From Sulfurovum sp. bin170 (GTDB lineage: Bacteria; Campylobacterota; Campylobacteria; Campylobacterales; Sulfurovaceae), in assembly GCF_010892395.1 (NCBI RefSeq), contig NZ_JAACKB010000017.1:1-6273 (forward strand): a DNA stretch of 6,273 nt, read 5' to 3'. The notes under the pieces were generated by a model. That model did not search any database. It was not told the origin of the DNA and saw only the letters and a list, made by a program, of their open reading frames with translations. This document shows, one piece after another, positions 1 to 6,219 of this stretch. The first letter of the stretch is position 1. Each line of letters opens with the position of its first letter. The position numbers and the translations under genes are program-made.

Positions 1-150
1 AAATACAATATTAATAGTACTATAGTTAGATAGATTCAGACTATCAAGTTCACTATTAATATTTTGTGATGAAATCAACACAGTGTGGTCAATATTTTTT
101 TTAAATAGCTTAGATAGGTTACTATTTTTACCTATAACTAGATTAATCAT
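1..150 (-). CDS. Partial protein, probable NAD(P)-binding epimerase/dehydratase-like N-terminus
   Basis: This is the 5' end of a minus-strand gene that runs off the left edge; only 50 codons are visible, all open. The ATG at 150-148 is preceded by an AGAGAGGA Shine-Dalgarno sequence (plus-strand 158-165) with a seven-base spacer, which supports the start. The product begins MINLVIGKNSNLSKLF: a short hydrophobic beta strand, then a Gly-containing turn and a helix. After a second strand (VLISS, residues 24-28) it reaches another strand, INIVF, at the cut. This strand-turn-helix-strand pattern resembles the nucleotide-binding start of short NAD(P)-dependent sugar epimerase/dehydratase-like proteins found in glycan loci. 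The classical GxxGxxG is not complete (only G7 is present), so the family call is an inference from about 50 residues. It is divergent from asnB and probably belongs to the same surface-glycan locus. Confidence 0.5.
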   Translation of the reverse strand, partial: MINLVIGKNSNLSKLFKKNIDHTVLISSQNINSELDSLNLSNYSTINIVF

Positions 151-195
151 CTGAAAATCCTCTCTAAAATATAGTATAATTAAATATATAATAAC

Positions 196-204
196 ATTAT
201 ATCA
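196..204 (-). promoter_or_regulatory. Extended -10 promoter element for the left-edge gene
   Basis: Read on the minus strand, positions 204-196 spell TGATATAAT, a perfect extended -10 (TGnTATAAT). It lies 46 bases upstream of the ATG of the left-edge gene and just ahead of its AGAGAGGA ribosome binding site. No convincing -35 is seen, which is common for extended -10 promoters and for Campylobacterota sigma-70 promoters in general. The assignment rests on motif match and position only. Confidence 0.5.
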
Positions 205-219
205 CTAACTTTATTAAAG

Positions 220-246
220 TTTACATAAAAGAAGTAATTGTATAAT
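220..246 (+). promoter_or_regulatory. Sigma-70-like promoter for asnB-glycosyltransferase
   Basis: A perfect -10 hexamer TATAAT lies at 241-246 and a five-of-six -35 match, TTTACA, at 220-225. The spacer is only 15 bases, shorter than the usual 16-18, so the -35 may not be the one used. Transcription would begin near 253, leaving about a 30-base leader before the asnB ATG with its AAAGGAG site at 267-273. Together with the minus-strand extended -10 at 196-204, this makes 151-281 a divergent promoter region. No operator-like inverted repeat stands out there. Confidence 0.5.
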
Positions 247-281
247 TTCAATATTAAAACACATTCAAAGGAGTATCAAAT

Positions 282-2084
282 ATGTGTAGTATCATGGGTT
301 ACTATAACACAAAGCAGTCTCTTGAAGAGATTGAACAGTTAAACAGAACGCTTTCCCATCGAGGAGTAGATAACAGTCAAGTCAAAGAGTATATTTTTGC
401 AGGAAATAGACTATCTCTAGGACACAATCGTCTGGCTATCCAAGATTTGGATGCACGAGCCAATCAACCTATGGAGAGTGAACGATTCTCTATAGTTTTT
501 AATGGTGAAATATATAACCATATGGAGTTACGAGAGGAGTGCAACAATTCATGGTTAACCCATAGCGATACAGAGACTCTTCTTGCTCTATTTAACAGAT
601 TTGGTATTGAGCAGACTATTTCGAAACTTATCGGTATGTTTGCCATTGCTCTTTTTGACAAATTTGAACAGAGGCTCTATCTGATTCGCGATAGGGTGGG
701 AATAAAGCCTCTCTACTGGACATATCAAAATGGTGAGTTTGCTTTTGCTAGTGAGCTAAAAGGGTTCGCACCACATCTAAAAACAAAAGAGAGCAACAAA
801 GCACTTATCCAGTTTATGAGTTTTGGATATGCACCATCTCACAATAGCTACTATGAAGATATTTACAAACTTGAAGCTGGGCATCTACTGATATTTGATG
901 GTGAGACTATTAAGAAAAAAAGATACTGGTCTCTGCCAAACAGCAAGATAGATATTGGTTACGAAGAGGCTCTTGAAGAGACTGAGAGACTTATCCGAAG
1001 CTCTATCAAATATAGGCTATTGTCTGATGTGGAGGTTGGAAGTTTTCTAAGTGGTGGGATAGATAGCTCTTTGGTTAGTAGCATTATGCAACAAAGCACC
1101 AATCAGCAGATAAAGACATTTACGATAGGTTTTGAGGATAAAAACTACAATGAAGCAGGGTTTGCAAAAGAGGTAGCAGAGCATATAGGAAGTGACCATT
1201 ATGAGTATATATTTGGTGTTGATGATGTAATTGCTCTTATGGCTGATATGGATAGATATTATGATGAACCGTTTGGTGATGCCTCTGCTCTGCCAACTAT
1301 GTTGCTCTCGAAGTTTACAAAAGAGAAGGTGACTGTGGCTCTTAGTGGAGATGGTGGGGATGAGCTTTTCTTGGGTTATGATAGATATTTTTTTACAGAC
1401 AAATACTACAAGATATTCAATAAAATGCCACAATTTTCGCGAAATATACTCTCTTCTCTTGCTCGGCTATCAAAACAGGACAGGTTAGAGAAGATAGCTT
1501 ATCCTTTGAAATATCCAACCAAAGAGAATCTATACTCTGTTATTGCATCATATCTAAAACCTTGGCAGATGGAGTCTATGTTTGATAGGGAGTTCCTATA
1601 TCAAAATTTTGACCGTCTGGACTATCTCTCAGTTCAAGAGATTAAGAGTCTTAACCAAGAGGATTCGTTTGATAACTTCTCCAAAATAGATTTTTATAGG
1701 TATCTGCCTGATGATATATTAACAAAAGTTGATAGAGCAAGTATGAAATATTCCCTAGAGGCTAGAGTTCCACTGCTTGACCATCGCATAGTAGAGTTTG
1801 CCTACTCTCTGCCCACAGAGATAAAACTAAAGCATGGTGCGAAATCTATACTCAAAGATATTCTCTACAAGCAAGTACCAAAAAGACTTATCGATAGACC
1901 AAAAATGGGATTTCGAGTTCCTCTGCAAGAGTGGTTTAGAGGTGAGATGAGAGATATGCTACAAGATAAGATAGAGTCACTTGATGAGAGATTCAACAAA
2001 CCATATCTAAGAAAACTATTTAATGAACATCAAAAAGGTAAAAATTATGAGAATATATTTTGGAATATAATGAGGTTGCCATGA
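282..2084 (+). CDS. asnB: Glutamine-hydrolysing asparagine synthase family protein (AsnB)
   Basis: The 600-residue product has the two-domain layout and usual length of class B asparagine synthases. The N-terminal class II glutamine amidotransferase domain (about 1-200) has the catalytic Cys2 exposed after Met removal, HNRLAI at 48-53, FNGEIYNH with Asn74-Gly75, and SDTE at 95-98. The C-terminal synthetase domain has the ATP pyrophosphate loop SGGIDSS at 257-263 and SGDGGDE at 355-361, then DRASM, EARVPLLDH and MGFRVPL towards the end. The usual reaction is ATP-dependent amidation of aspartate with ammonia from glutamine in the cytoplasm. An odd detail is RGVD at 27-30, where most relatives have RGPD. 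The start is supported by AAAGGAG eight bases upstream and by the need for Cys2. The gene overlaps the downstream glycosyltransferase by four bases, so it is probably co-translated with it. Such paralogues are common in O-antigen, capsule and glycan loci, where the acceptor may be a sugar carboxylate rather than aspartate; the true acceptor cannot be read from the sequence. Confidence 0.93.
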   Translation: MCSIMGYYNTKQSLEEIEQLNRTLSHRGVDNSQVKEYIFAGNRLSLGHNRLAIQDLDARANQPMESERFSIVFNGEIYNHMELREECNNSWLTHSDTETLLALFNRFGIEQTISKLIGMFAIALFDKFEQRLYLIRDRVGIKPLYWTYQNGEFAFASELKGFAPHLKTKESNKALIQFMSFGYAPSHNSYYEDIYKLEAGHLLIFDGETIKKKRYWSLPNSKIDIGYEEALEETERLIRSSIKYRLLSDVEVGSFLSGGIDSSLVSSIMQQSTNQQIKTFTIGFEDKNYNEAGFAKEVAEHIGSDHYEYIFGVDDVIALMADMDRYYDEPFGDASALPTMLLSKFTKEKVTVALSGDGGDELFLGYDRYFFTDKYYKIFNKMPQFSRNILSSLARLSKQDRLEKIAYPLKYPTKENLYSVIASYLKPWQMESMFDREFLYQNFDRLDYLSVQEIKSLNQEDSFDNFSKIDFYRYLPDDILTKVDRASMKYSLEARVPLLDHRIVEFAYSLPTEIKLKHGAKSILKDILYKQVPKRLIDRPKMGFRVPLQEWFRGEMRDMLQDKIESLDERFNKPYLRKLFNEHQKGKNYENIFWNIMRLP

Positions 2085-3202
2085 AAAAAAAATTATCAAT
2101 TTTGGTAAATGACCTAGATACAGGAGGAGCAGAGAGAGTGGTTTCGATATTGCTCTTTATGTTAAAAGACAGATACGATATTACTCTATTTATGATACAT
2201 GATATAATCTTTTACGATATTCCAAAAGAGATTGAAGTTGTCATAATAGGAAATGCAAACCTGAATGATAGTGGATTGGTAAAGCTTCTCAAACTTCCCA
2301 TTCTAGCTTGGCAATATAGAAAAATAAATAGAAATTCCGATATATCAATGTCGTTTTTAACAAGAGCGTGTTACATCAATATTTTAGCAAAGATGATTGG
2401 CATGAGGGCTAAGGTTATCATTAACGAAAGAGCAATGCCGTCACTCTATTATAGAGATGGATTACAAGGCAGAATAAACAGATTTCTTATAAAAAAATTC
2501 TACAACAGAGCAGATATAGTTGTTGGGAACTCAAAAGGTAATACGCTCGACTTGGAGGAGAATTTTAATATAAGAGATACCATAGTGATAAATAATCTTT
2601 TTGATATAGAGAAGATAACCAAACTCTCAAAAGGGGATGCCCCTGTGGATGAAGAGTTTACTTTTATCACCATAGGACGACTTGATGAGGGGAAAAATCA
2701 TATACTTCTTATTAAAGCGATGCAGAGTGTTGATGCAAAACTATATATAATAGGTGATGGAAAATTAAGAGAATATTTAGAGAAGCAGATAGAGATTTTA
2801 GACTTAAAAGAGAAAGTATTTTTATTGGGAAAACAGAAAAATCCATACAAGTATCTGTCCAAAGCAGACTGTTTCGCGTTTGCATCAAATCATGAGGGCT
2901 TTCCAAATGTATTGGTAGAGGCACTTGCCTGTGAATTACCTGTTATTAGCACCGATTGTAGAAGTGGTCCAAGAGAGATATTGGCTCCACTAACAGATAT
3001 TAATTTTCAGATAACAGAAGATATTGAGTTGGCAGAGTATGGAATCTTGACTCCCACTGATAATGTATATAGTATGACTAAAGCTATGAATCTGATAAAA
3101 GAAGAAAAAAAATTACAAGATAGATATAAAGAAAAATCGTTAATTAGAGCTATGGATTTTGATAAAGATAGAATTATAGATGAGTTTATAAAAATATTGT
3201 AG
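2081..3202 (+). CDS. GT4-family glycosyltransferase
   Basis: The 373-residue product is a GT-B fold retaining glycosyltransferase of family GT4. The N-terminal domain opens with a beta strand and the glycine-rich acceptor-side loop DTGGAERVV (about 13-21). The C-terminal nucleotide-sugar domain has IGRLDEGKN with Arg200 and Lys205, which in this family contact the donor diphosphate. It also has IIGDGKL, the EX7E motif EGFPNVLVE (Glu272 and Glu280), and SGPREIL shortly after. The whole fold is present, with no signal peptide; such enzymes usually act at the cytoplasmic face on a lipid-linked glycan. I chose the ATG at 2081: it forms an ATGA overlap with the asnB stop, has TGAGG five bases upstream, and starts directly before the first strand. 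A TTG at 2060 would add seven unsupported residues. The motifs resemble the N-acetylhexosaminyl and galactosaminyl transferases of bacterial glycan loci, but donor and acceptor are not determinable. Confidence 0.92.
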   Translation: MKKKLSILVNDLDTGGAERVVSILLFMLKDRYDITLFMIHDIIFYDIPKEIEVVIIGNANLNDSGLVKLLKLPILAWQYRKINRNSDISMSFLTRACYINILAKMIGMRAKVIINERAMPSLYYRDGLQGRINRFLIKKFYNRADIVVGNSKGNTLDLEENFNIRDTIVINNLFDIEKITKLSKGDAPVDEEFTFITIGRLDEGKNHILLIKAMQSVDAKLYIIGDGKLREYLEKQIEILDLKEKVFLLGKQKNPYKYLSKADCFAFASNHEGFPNVLVEALACELPVISTDCRSGPREILAPLTDINFQITEDIELAEYGILTPTDNVYSMTKAMNLIKEEKKLQDRYKEKSLIRAMDFDKDRIIDEFIKIL

Positions 3203-3208
3203 TATAAT
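3203..3208 (+). promoter_or_regulatory. Possible -10 element abutting bioB (leaderless promoter)
   Basis: TATAAT starts on the base after the glycosyltransferase stop codon and ends six bases before the bioB ATG. A -10 at this place would put the transcription start at or within a base or two of the A of ATG at 3215, giving a leaderless mRNA. No purine-rich Shine-Dalgarno sequence is seen in the roughly 25 bases before the ATG, which is consistent with this. The -35 region (about 3180-3185) matches only weakly. In an AT-rich genome TATAAT occurs by chance, so this is suggestive. Confidence 0.4.
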
Positions 3209-3214
3209 CTTTTT

Positions 3215-4063
3215 ATGAAAAAAGAGATATTTTTATGTGCCATCAACAGTATATTGAGTGGTACTTGCAAAGAAGATTGTAAGTTCTGTACGCAGAGTGT
3301 TCGTTATCATGCAGATATAGAGCGATATAGTTATAAATCTATAGAGAATATTATAGCAGAAGCAAAACAGGCAAAAGCTCACGGTGCATTGGGGTATTGT
3401 CTCGTTACAGCAGGTAAAGGGTTGACAGATAAAAGTGTGGATTTTGTTGCAAGAGCCTCAAAAGCTATCAAAAAAGAGATAGATAACCTAAATCTTATCG
3501 CCTGTAATGGAACTGCTACAGTGGAGCAGTTGAGGTTTCTAAAAGAGAGTGGAATTGATAGCTATAACCATAATCTGGAGACCTCAAAAGCCTACTATGA
3601 GACAATCTGCACAACACACTCGTGGGATGAGAGATACCAAACTTGTCTCAATGTCAAAGAGGTTGGATTGCAACTATGTAGTGGAGGTATTTGGGGTATG
3701 GGTGAAAGTGATGAGGATAGAGAGTCTCTTCTGAACTCCATTGTCTCGCTTCAGCCCGAATCAACCCCTCTGAACTTCTACATAACCAACCCTGCTCTTC
3801 CTATAAAAGGAAGAAATATCACTAGAGATGAAGCACTTATTGTCATCAAAAAAGCTAGAGAGCTTCTTGGTGAAGATAGACTGTTGATGGTAGCTGGAGG
3901 AAGAGAACAGATGTTTGGTGGGTATGAAAAAGAGATGTTTGATGCGGGGATTAACTCTATTGTCATAGGAGACTATCTAACAACAGGTGGTGATAATCCT
4001 ATCAAAGATAGAACCATGTTAGACAAGATAGGTTATAAGGTAGCAACAACTTGTAATGGATAA
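3215..4063 (+). CDS. bioB: Biotin synthase (radical SAM), short Campylobacterota type
   Basis: BioB inserts sulfur into dethiobiotin to make biotin, using a radical-SAM [4Fe-4S] cluster and a sacrificial [2Fe-2S] cluster. The 282-residue product has CX3CX2C at Cys18, Cys22 and Cys25 for the SAM cluster, followed by TQS. Candidate [2Fe-2S] ligands are Cys62 (GYCLVTAGKG), Cys97 (LIACNGTAT) and Cys155 (LCSGGIWGMGE), aligning by eye with E. coli Cys97, Cys128 and Cys188. The substrate-site motif YNHN is at 117-120. The position matching E. coli Arg260, just before GGREQM, is Met225; from memory Helicobacter BioB also has Met there. The protein lacks the N-terminal extension (about 35 residues) of the E. 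coli enzyme, as is normal in this lineage. The start fits the family's MKKEIFLCAI opening, although no Shine-Dalgarno sequence precedes it. It lies 12 bases after the glycosyltransferase and overlaps the antiporter gene by eight bases. No other biotin genes are in the window. Confidence 0.95.
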   Translation: MKKEIFLCAINSILSGTCKEDCKFCTQSVRYHADIERYSYKSIENIIAEAKQAKAHGALGYCLVTAGKGLTDKSVDFVARASKAIKKEIDNLNLIACNGTATVEQLRFLKESGIDSYNHNLETSKAYYETICTTHSWDERYQTCLNVKEVGLQLCSGGIWGMGESDEDRESLLNSIVSLQPESTPLNFYITNPALPIKGRNITRDEALIVIKKARELLGEDRLLMVAGGREQMFGGYEKEMFDAGINSIVIGDYLTTGGDNPIKDRTMLDKIGYKVATTCNG

Positions 4064-5207
4064 TATAGTTACATATATCCTAGTACTCTCTTTTGTTTTG
4101 GTACTATCCCCTTATCTCTCCAAGCTTTTTAAACTACCAACCGCTCCGATTGAGATAATTATTGGTTCTATATTGGCTTATGTGGGTCTGATAAGTGTTG
4201 GTGAGAGTGGAAATCACTACTTTGACCTTATTGCAGAAGTTGGCTTTTTGTATCTGATGTTTCTAGCTGGACTGGAGATTAGTTTAAAAAGTCTTAATAA
4301 GATGCCACAAGAGCATCTCTCAGGGGCTACTAAATTTCTACTTATTCTTCCTAATTTAGCACTACTTGTAGGTTATTTTATACTAGAGCTTAACCCTATT
4401 ATTATTGTAGCACTTCCACTCATCTCTGTTGGACTACTCGCAACAGTCTCTAAAGAGCATGGCAAAAGTACCCAATGGGTTAGCATAGCTCTTTTGATTG
4501 GAGCATGGGGAGAGGTCTTTAGTATTACTACTCTAACAATTTTGGAGTTTGCGGTAGAGGTAGGTTTCAGTATGGCTCTTATTTTAAAACTACTGCTACT
4601 ACTTGGATTTATACTTATTGTACTAACTCTATACTATCTTTTCCGTCTTATCTTCTGGTGGTATCCTGAACTAAAAATAGTAATGATGCCTCCTCTTGAT
4701 AATAAAGACCAAGATTTGAGATTGGCTATGGGTATATTTTTTATTATGATTGCAATTATGCATCTACTTCATCTTGATTTAGCCTTTGGTGCTTTTATTG
4801 CTGGTCTATTTATCTCGACTTTTTTTCATCACAAAAAGGAGTTAGAGGATAAGATGTCAAGTTTCGGTTTTGGATTCTTGGTTCCTCTTTTCTTTATCCA
4901 TGTGGGTGCATCTTTTGATTATAATTATTTTACAGAATCTATTGGAACGGCTATTAAGATTCTAACTGCAATGATTATGATTAGACTACTCTCGTCTCTA
5001 TCTCTAGTCAAAATAATAGGATTCAAAGAGTCTATCTTGGTAGCACTAGCACTATCTATGCCACTAACACTTTTGGTAGCTGTAGCAACAGTTGGTTACC
5101 ATCATGAGATAATAACTGGGCACTACTACTATGCAATTATTTTAGCTTCTCTATTGGAGGTGATTGTCTCTATGATTGGGATTAAGTACTTGACTAAAAA
5201 AAGCTAG
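4056..5207 (+). CDS. Cation:proton antiporter, CPA2/Kef-like membrane domain only
   Basis: The 383-residue, very hydrophobic product has about 12-13 predicted transmembrane helices and matches the sodium/hydrogen exchanger fold of CPA2 proteins. Family signatures are PTAPIEIIIGSILA in the second helix, FLAGLEIS at 69-76, LAFGAFIAGLFIS at 242-254 and FIHVGASFD ending at Asp288. In the helix where Kef proteins carry Gln-Asp and NapA-type carriers carry Asp-Asp, this protein reads IGAWGEVFSI, so Glu153 is the candidate ion-binding acid; that alignment is by eye. No C-terminal RCK/TrkA nucleotide-binding domain is present, so KefB/C-style glutathione or NAD gating is unlikely. It would exchange Na+ or K+ for H+ at the inner membrane; the ion is unknown. 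The ATG lies inside the bioB 3' end with no strong Shine-Dalgarno sequence, which suggests translational coupling. Its 3' end overlaps the convergent histidine kinase gene by 14 bases. Confidence 0.88.
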   Translation: MDNIVTYILVLSFVLVLSPYLSKLFKLPTAPIEIIIGSILAYVGLISVGESGNHYFDLIAEVGFLYLMFLAGLEISLKSLNKMPQEHLSGATKFLLILPNLALLVGYFILELNPIIIVALPLISVGLLATVSKEHGKSTQWVSIALLIGAWGEVFSITTLTILEFAVEVGFSMALILKLLLLLGFILIVLTLYYLFRLIFWWYPELKIVMMPPLDNKDQDLRLAMGIFFIMIAIMHLLHLDLAFGAFIAGLFISTFFHHKKELEDKMSSFGFGFLVPLFFIHVGASFDYNYFTESIGTAIKILTAMIMIRLLSSLSLVKIIGFKESILVALALSMPLTLLVAVATVGYHHEIITGHYYYAIILASLLEVIVSMIGIKYLTKKS

Positions 5208-6219
5208 AGAGGGAAACCGTCACCACATCACCCTCAACCTCCAATCTCTTCTCAATTCCAAGCTCATCACAAAGTTTCTCCACAATATGAAGCCCAATAC
5301 CCAATCCTCTATCACTCTCTTTATAAAACCTATCAAATACTTTAGATGGATTTTTAATCCCATAACTGCTATTGGTGATAGAGAGTATATTCTCTTCCAT
5401 TTTTATTTTGACAAAACCACTGGAGGTATTATATTTACAAGCATTGCTTAACAGATTATAGATGATTCGGCTCAAAGCATTTTTATTAGAGGTGATGATT
5501 TGCTCTTTGACATCAACCTCCCAATCCAAATAGTCATAGAGTGAATTGAAAAAAGCAACCTGCTCCAAAACTGCCTCTTTAATCGAAAACTTCTCCTGCT
5601 CAAACTGCATATCTTTGAGATAGACATCCAAATTCTTATGCAACATCGAGATGGCATTGGCACTTTGGGCGATGCTCTCTACCTCCTCATTTTTCTCCAT
5701 CATTTTCAAATTAATAAGTATGGAAGTTATGGGGGTATTGAGGTCGTGGATAATATCTTTGATAAACTCTTCTAGCAGTGACAACGCATTTCGCAAAGGA
5801 TGCAGAGCATAAAGGGAAAAAAGTAGTGAGATTAAAGTAGCGATAAGAGAGAGCAGTAAAAACTGCCAAAGAAGAGTGGTTCTAATATTTTTTAAGAGCA
5901 GATGATAGGAGTTTAAAGGGTACATAATCTGAAGTGAACTCTCCTCATCTTGGACAAATGGCACCAAAATATAGAGGTTTTGCTCATCAAAATAGAGTTC
6001 ATAAAGTTGATTCTCATTTACTTTGGCAACAATATCCATCTCAAACCGATTATCATCAAAAAAGAAGCTGTAGTTCTTCATCTCCAAAAAAAGCTGTTCG
6101 CTTAGGTGTTCCTCTTCTAAGCGATAGTAGTTGTAGAAGATAAATGCTAAGAAGAGTTCTATGACCACAAAAAATAGGGCAAAGCCCTTGATTAGTGACT
6201 CTTTTTCAGATAGTTTTAT
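5194..6219 (-). CDS. Sensor histidine kinase of a two-component system
   Basis: Numbered from the ATA at 6219, this is a 341-residue membrane kinase. It has a transmembrane helix at about 12-29, a periplasmic sensor region at about 33-115, a second helix at about 116-138 and a HisKA dimerisation helix with phospho-acceptor His158 in the H-box IIHDLNTP. A HATPase domain follows, with N-box NLLSNACKYN (Asn259), F-box VFDRFYKESD and G2 box GLGIGLH (305-311). The D/G1 box is degenerate: ITNSSYGI replaces the usual DxGxG; I believe similar forms occur in related kinases. The first conventional start in frame is GTG at 6168, but it removes about a third of the first helix and has no well-spaced Shine-Dalgarno sequence. 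The frame stays open upstream, and AGAGGAG at 6232-6226 sits six bases before ATA at 6219, so I place the start there. It overlaps the end of the response regulator by 14 bases. The signal sensed is unknown. Confidence 0.85.
   Translation of the reverse strand: MKLSEKESLIKGFALFFVVIELFLAFIFYNYYRLEEEHLSEQLFLEMKNYSFFFDDNRFEMDIVAKVNENQLYELYFDEQNLYILVPFVQDEESSLQIMYPLNSYHLLLKNIRTTLLWQFLLLSLIATLISLLFSLYALHPLRNALSLLEEFIKDIIHDLNTPITSILINLKMMEKNEEVESIAQSANAISMLHKNLDVYLKDMQFEQEKFSIKEAVLEQVAFFNSLYDYLDWEVDVKEQIITSNKNALSRIIYNLLSNACKYNTSSGFVKIKMEENILSITNSSYGIKNPSKVFDRFYKESDRGLGIGLHIVEKLCDELGIEKRLEVEGDVVTVSLSSFF

Noticed and set aside
151..281. Search for a small RNA, riboswitch or small gene in the divergent intergenic region
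   Set aside because: It is AT-rich with stops in the frames examined and no conserved fold that I could recognise; only promoter and ribosome-binding motifs are supported.
1047..1433. 128-codon minus-strand open frame inside asnB
   Set aside because: It lies wholly antisense to conserved asnB coding sequence, including the SGGIDSS and GDGGDE motifs, and its translation has no recognisable domain.
2060..2080. TTG at 2060 as the glycosyltransferase start
   Set aside because: The ATG at 2081 has a TGAGG at good spacing, forms an ATGA overlap with asnB, and starts right before the first beta strand; the extra seven residues merely translate the asnB 3' end in another frame.
5197..5235. Possible terminator for the kinase: GAGGG and CCCTC arms followed by a T-run on the minus strand
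   Set aside because: The arms are only five bases with a 17-base loop and lie inside the last kinase codons; too weak to call.
5934..6143. 69-codon plus-strand open frame opposite the histidine kinase
   Set aside because: It is antisense to the sensor region of the kinase; it has no ribosome binding site of note and low-complexity composition.
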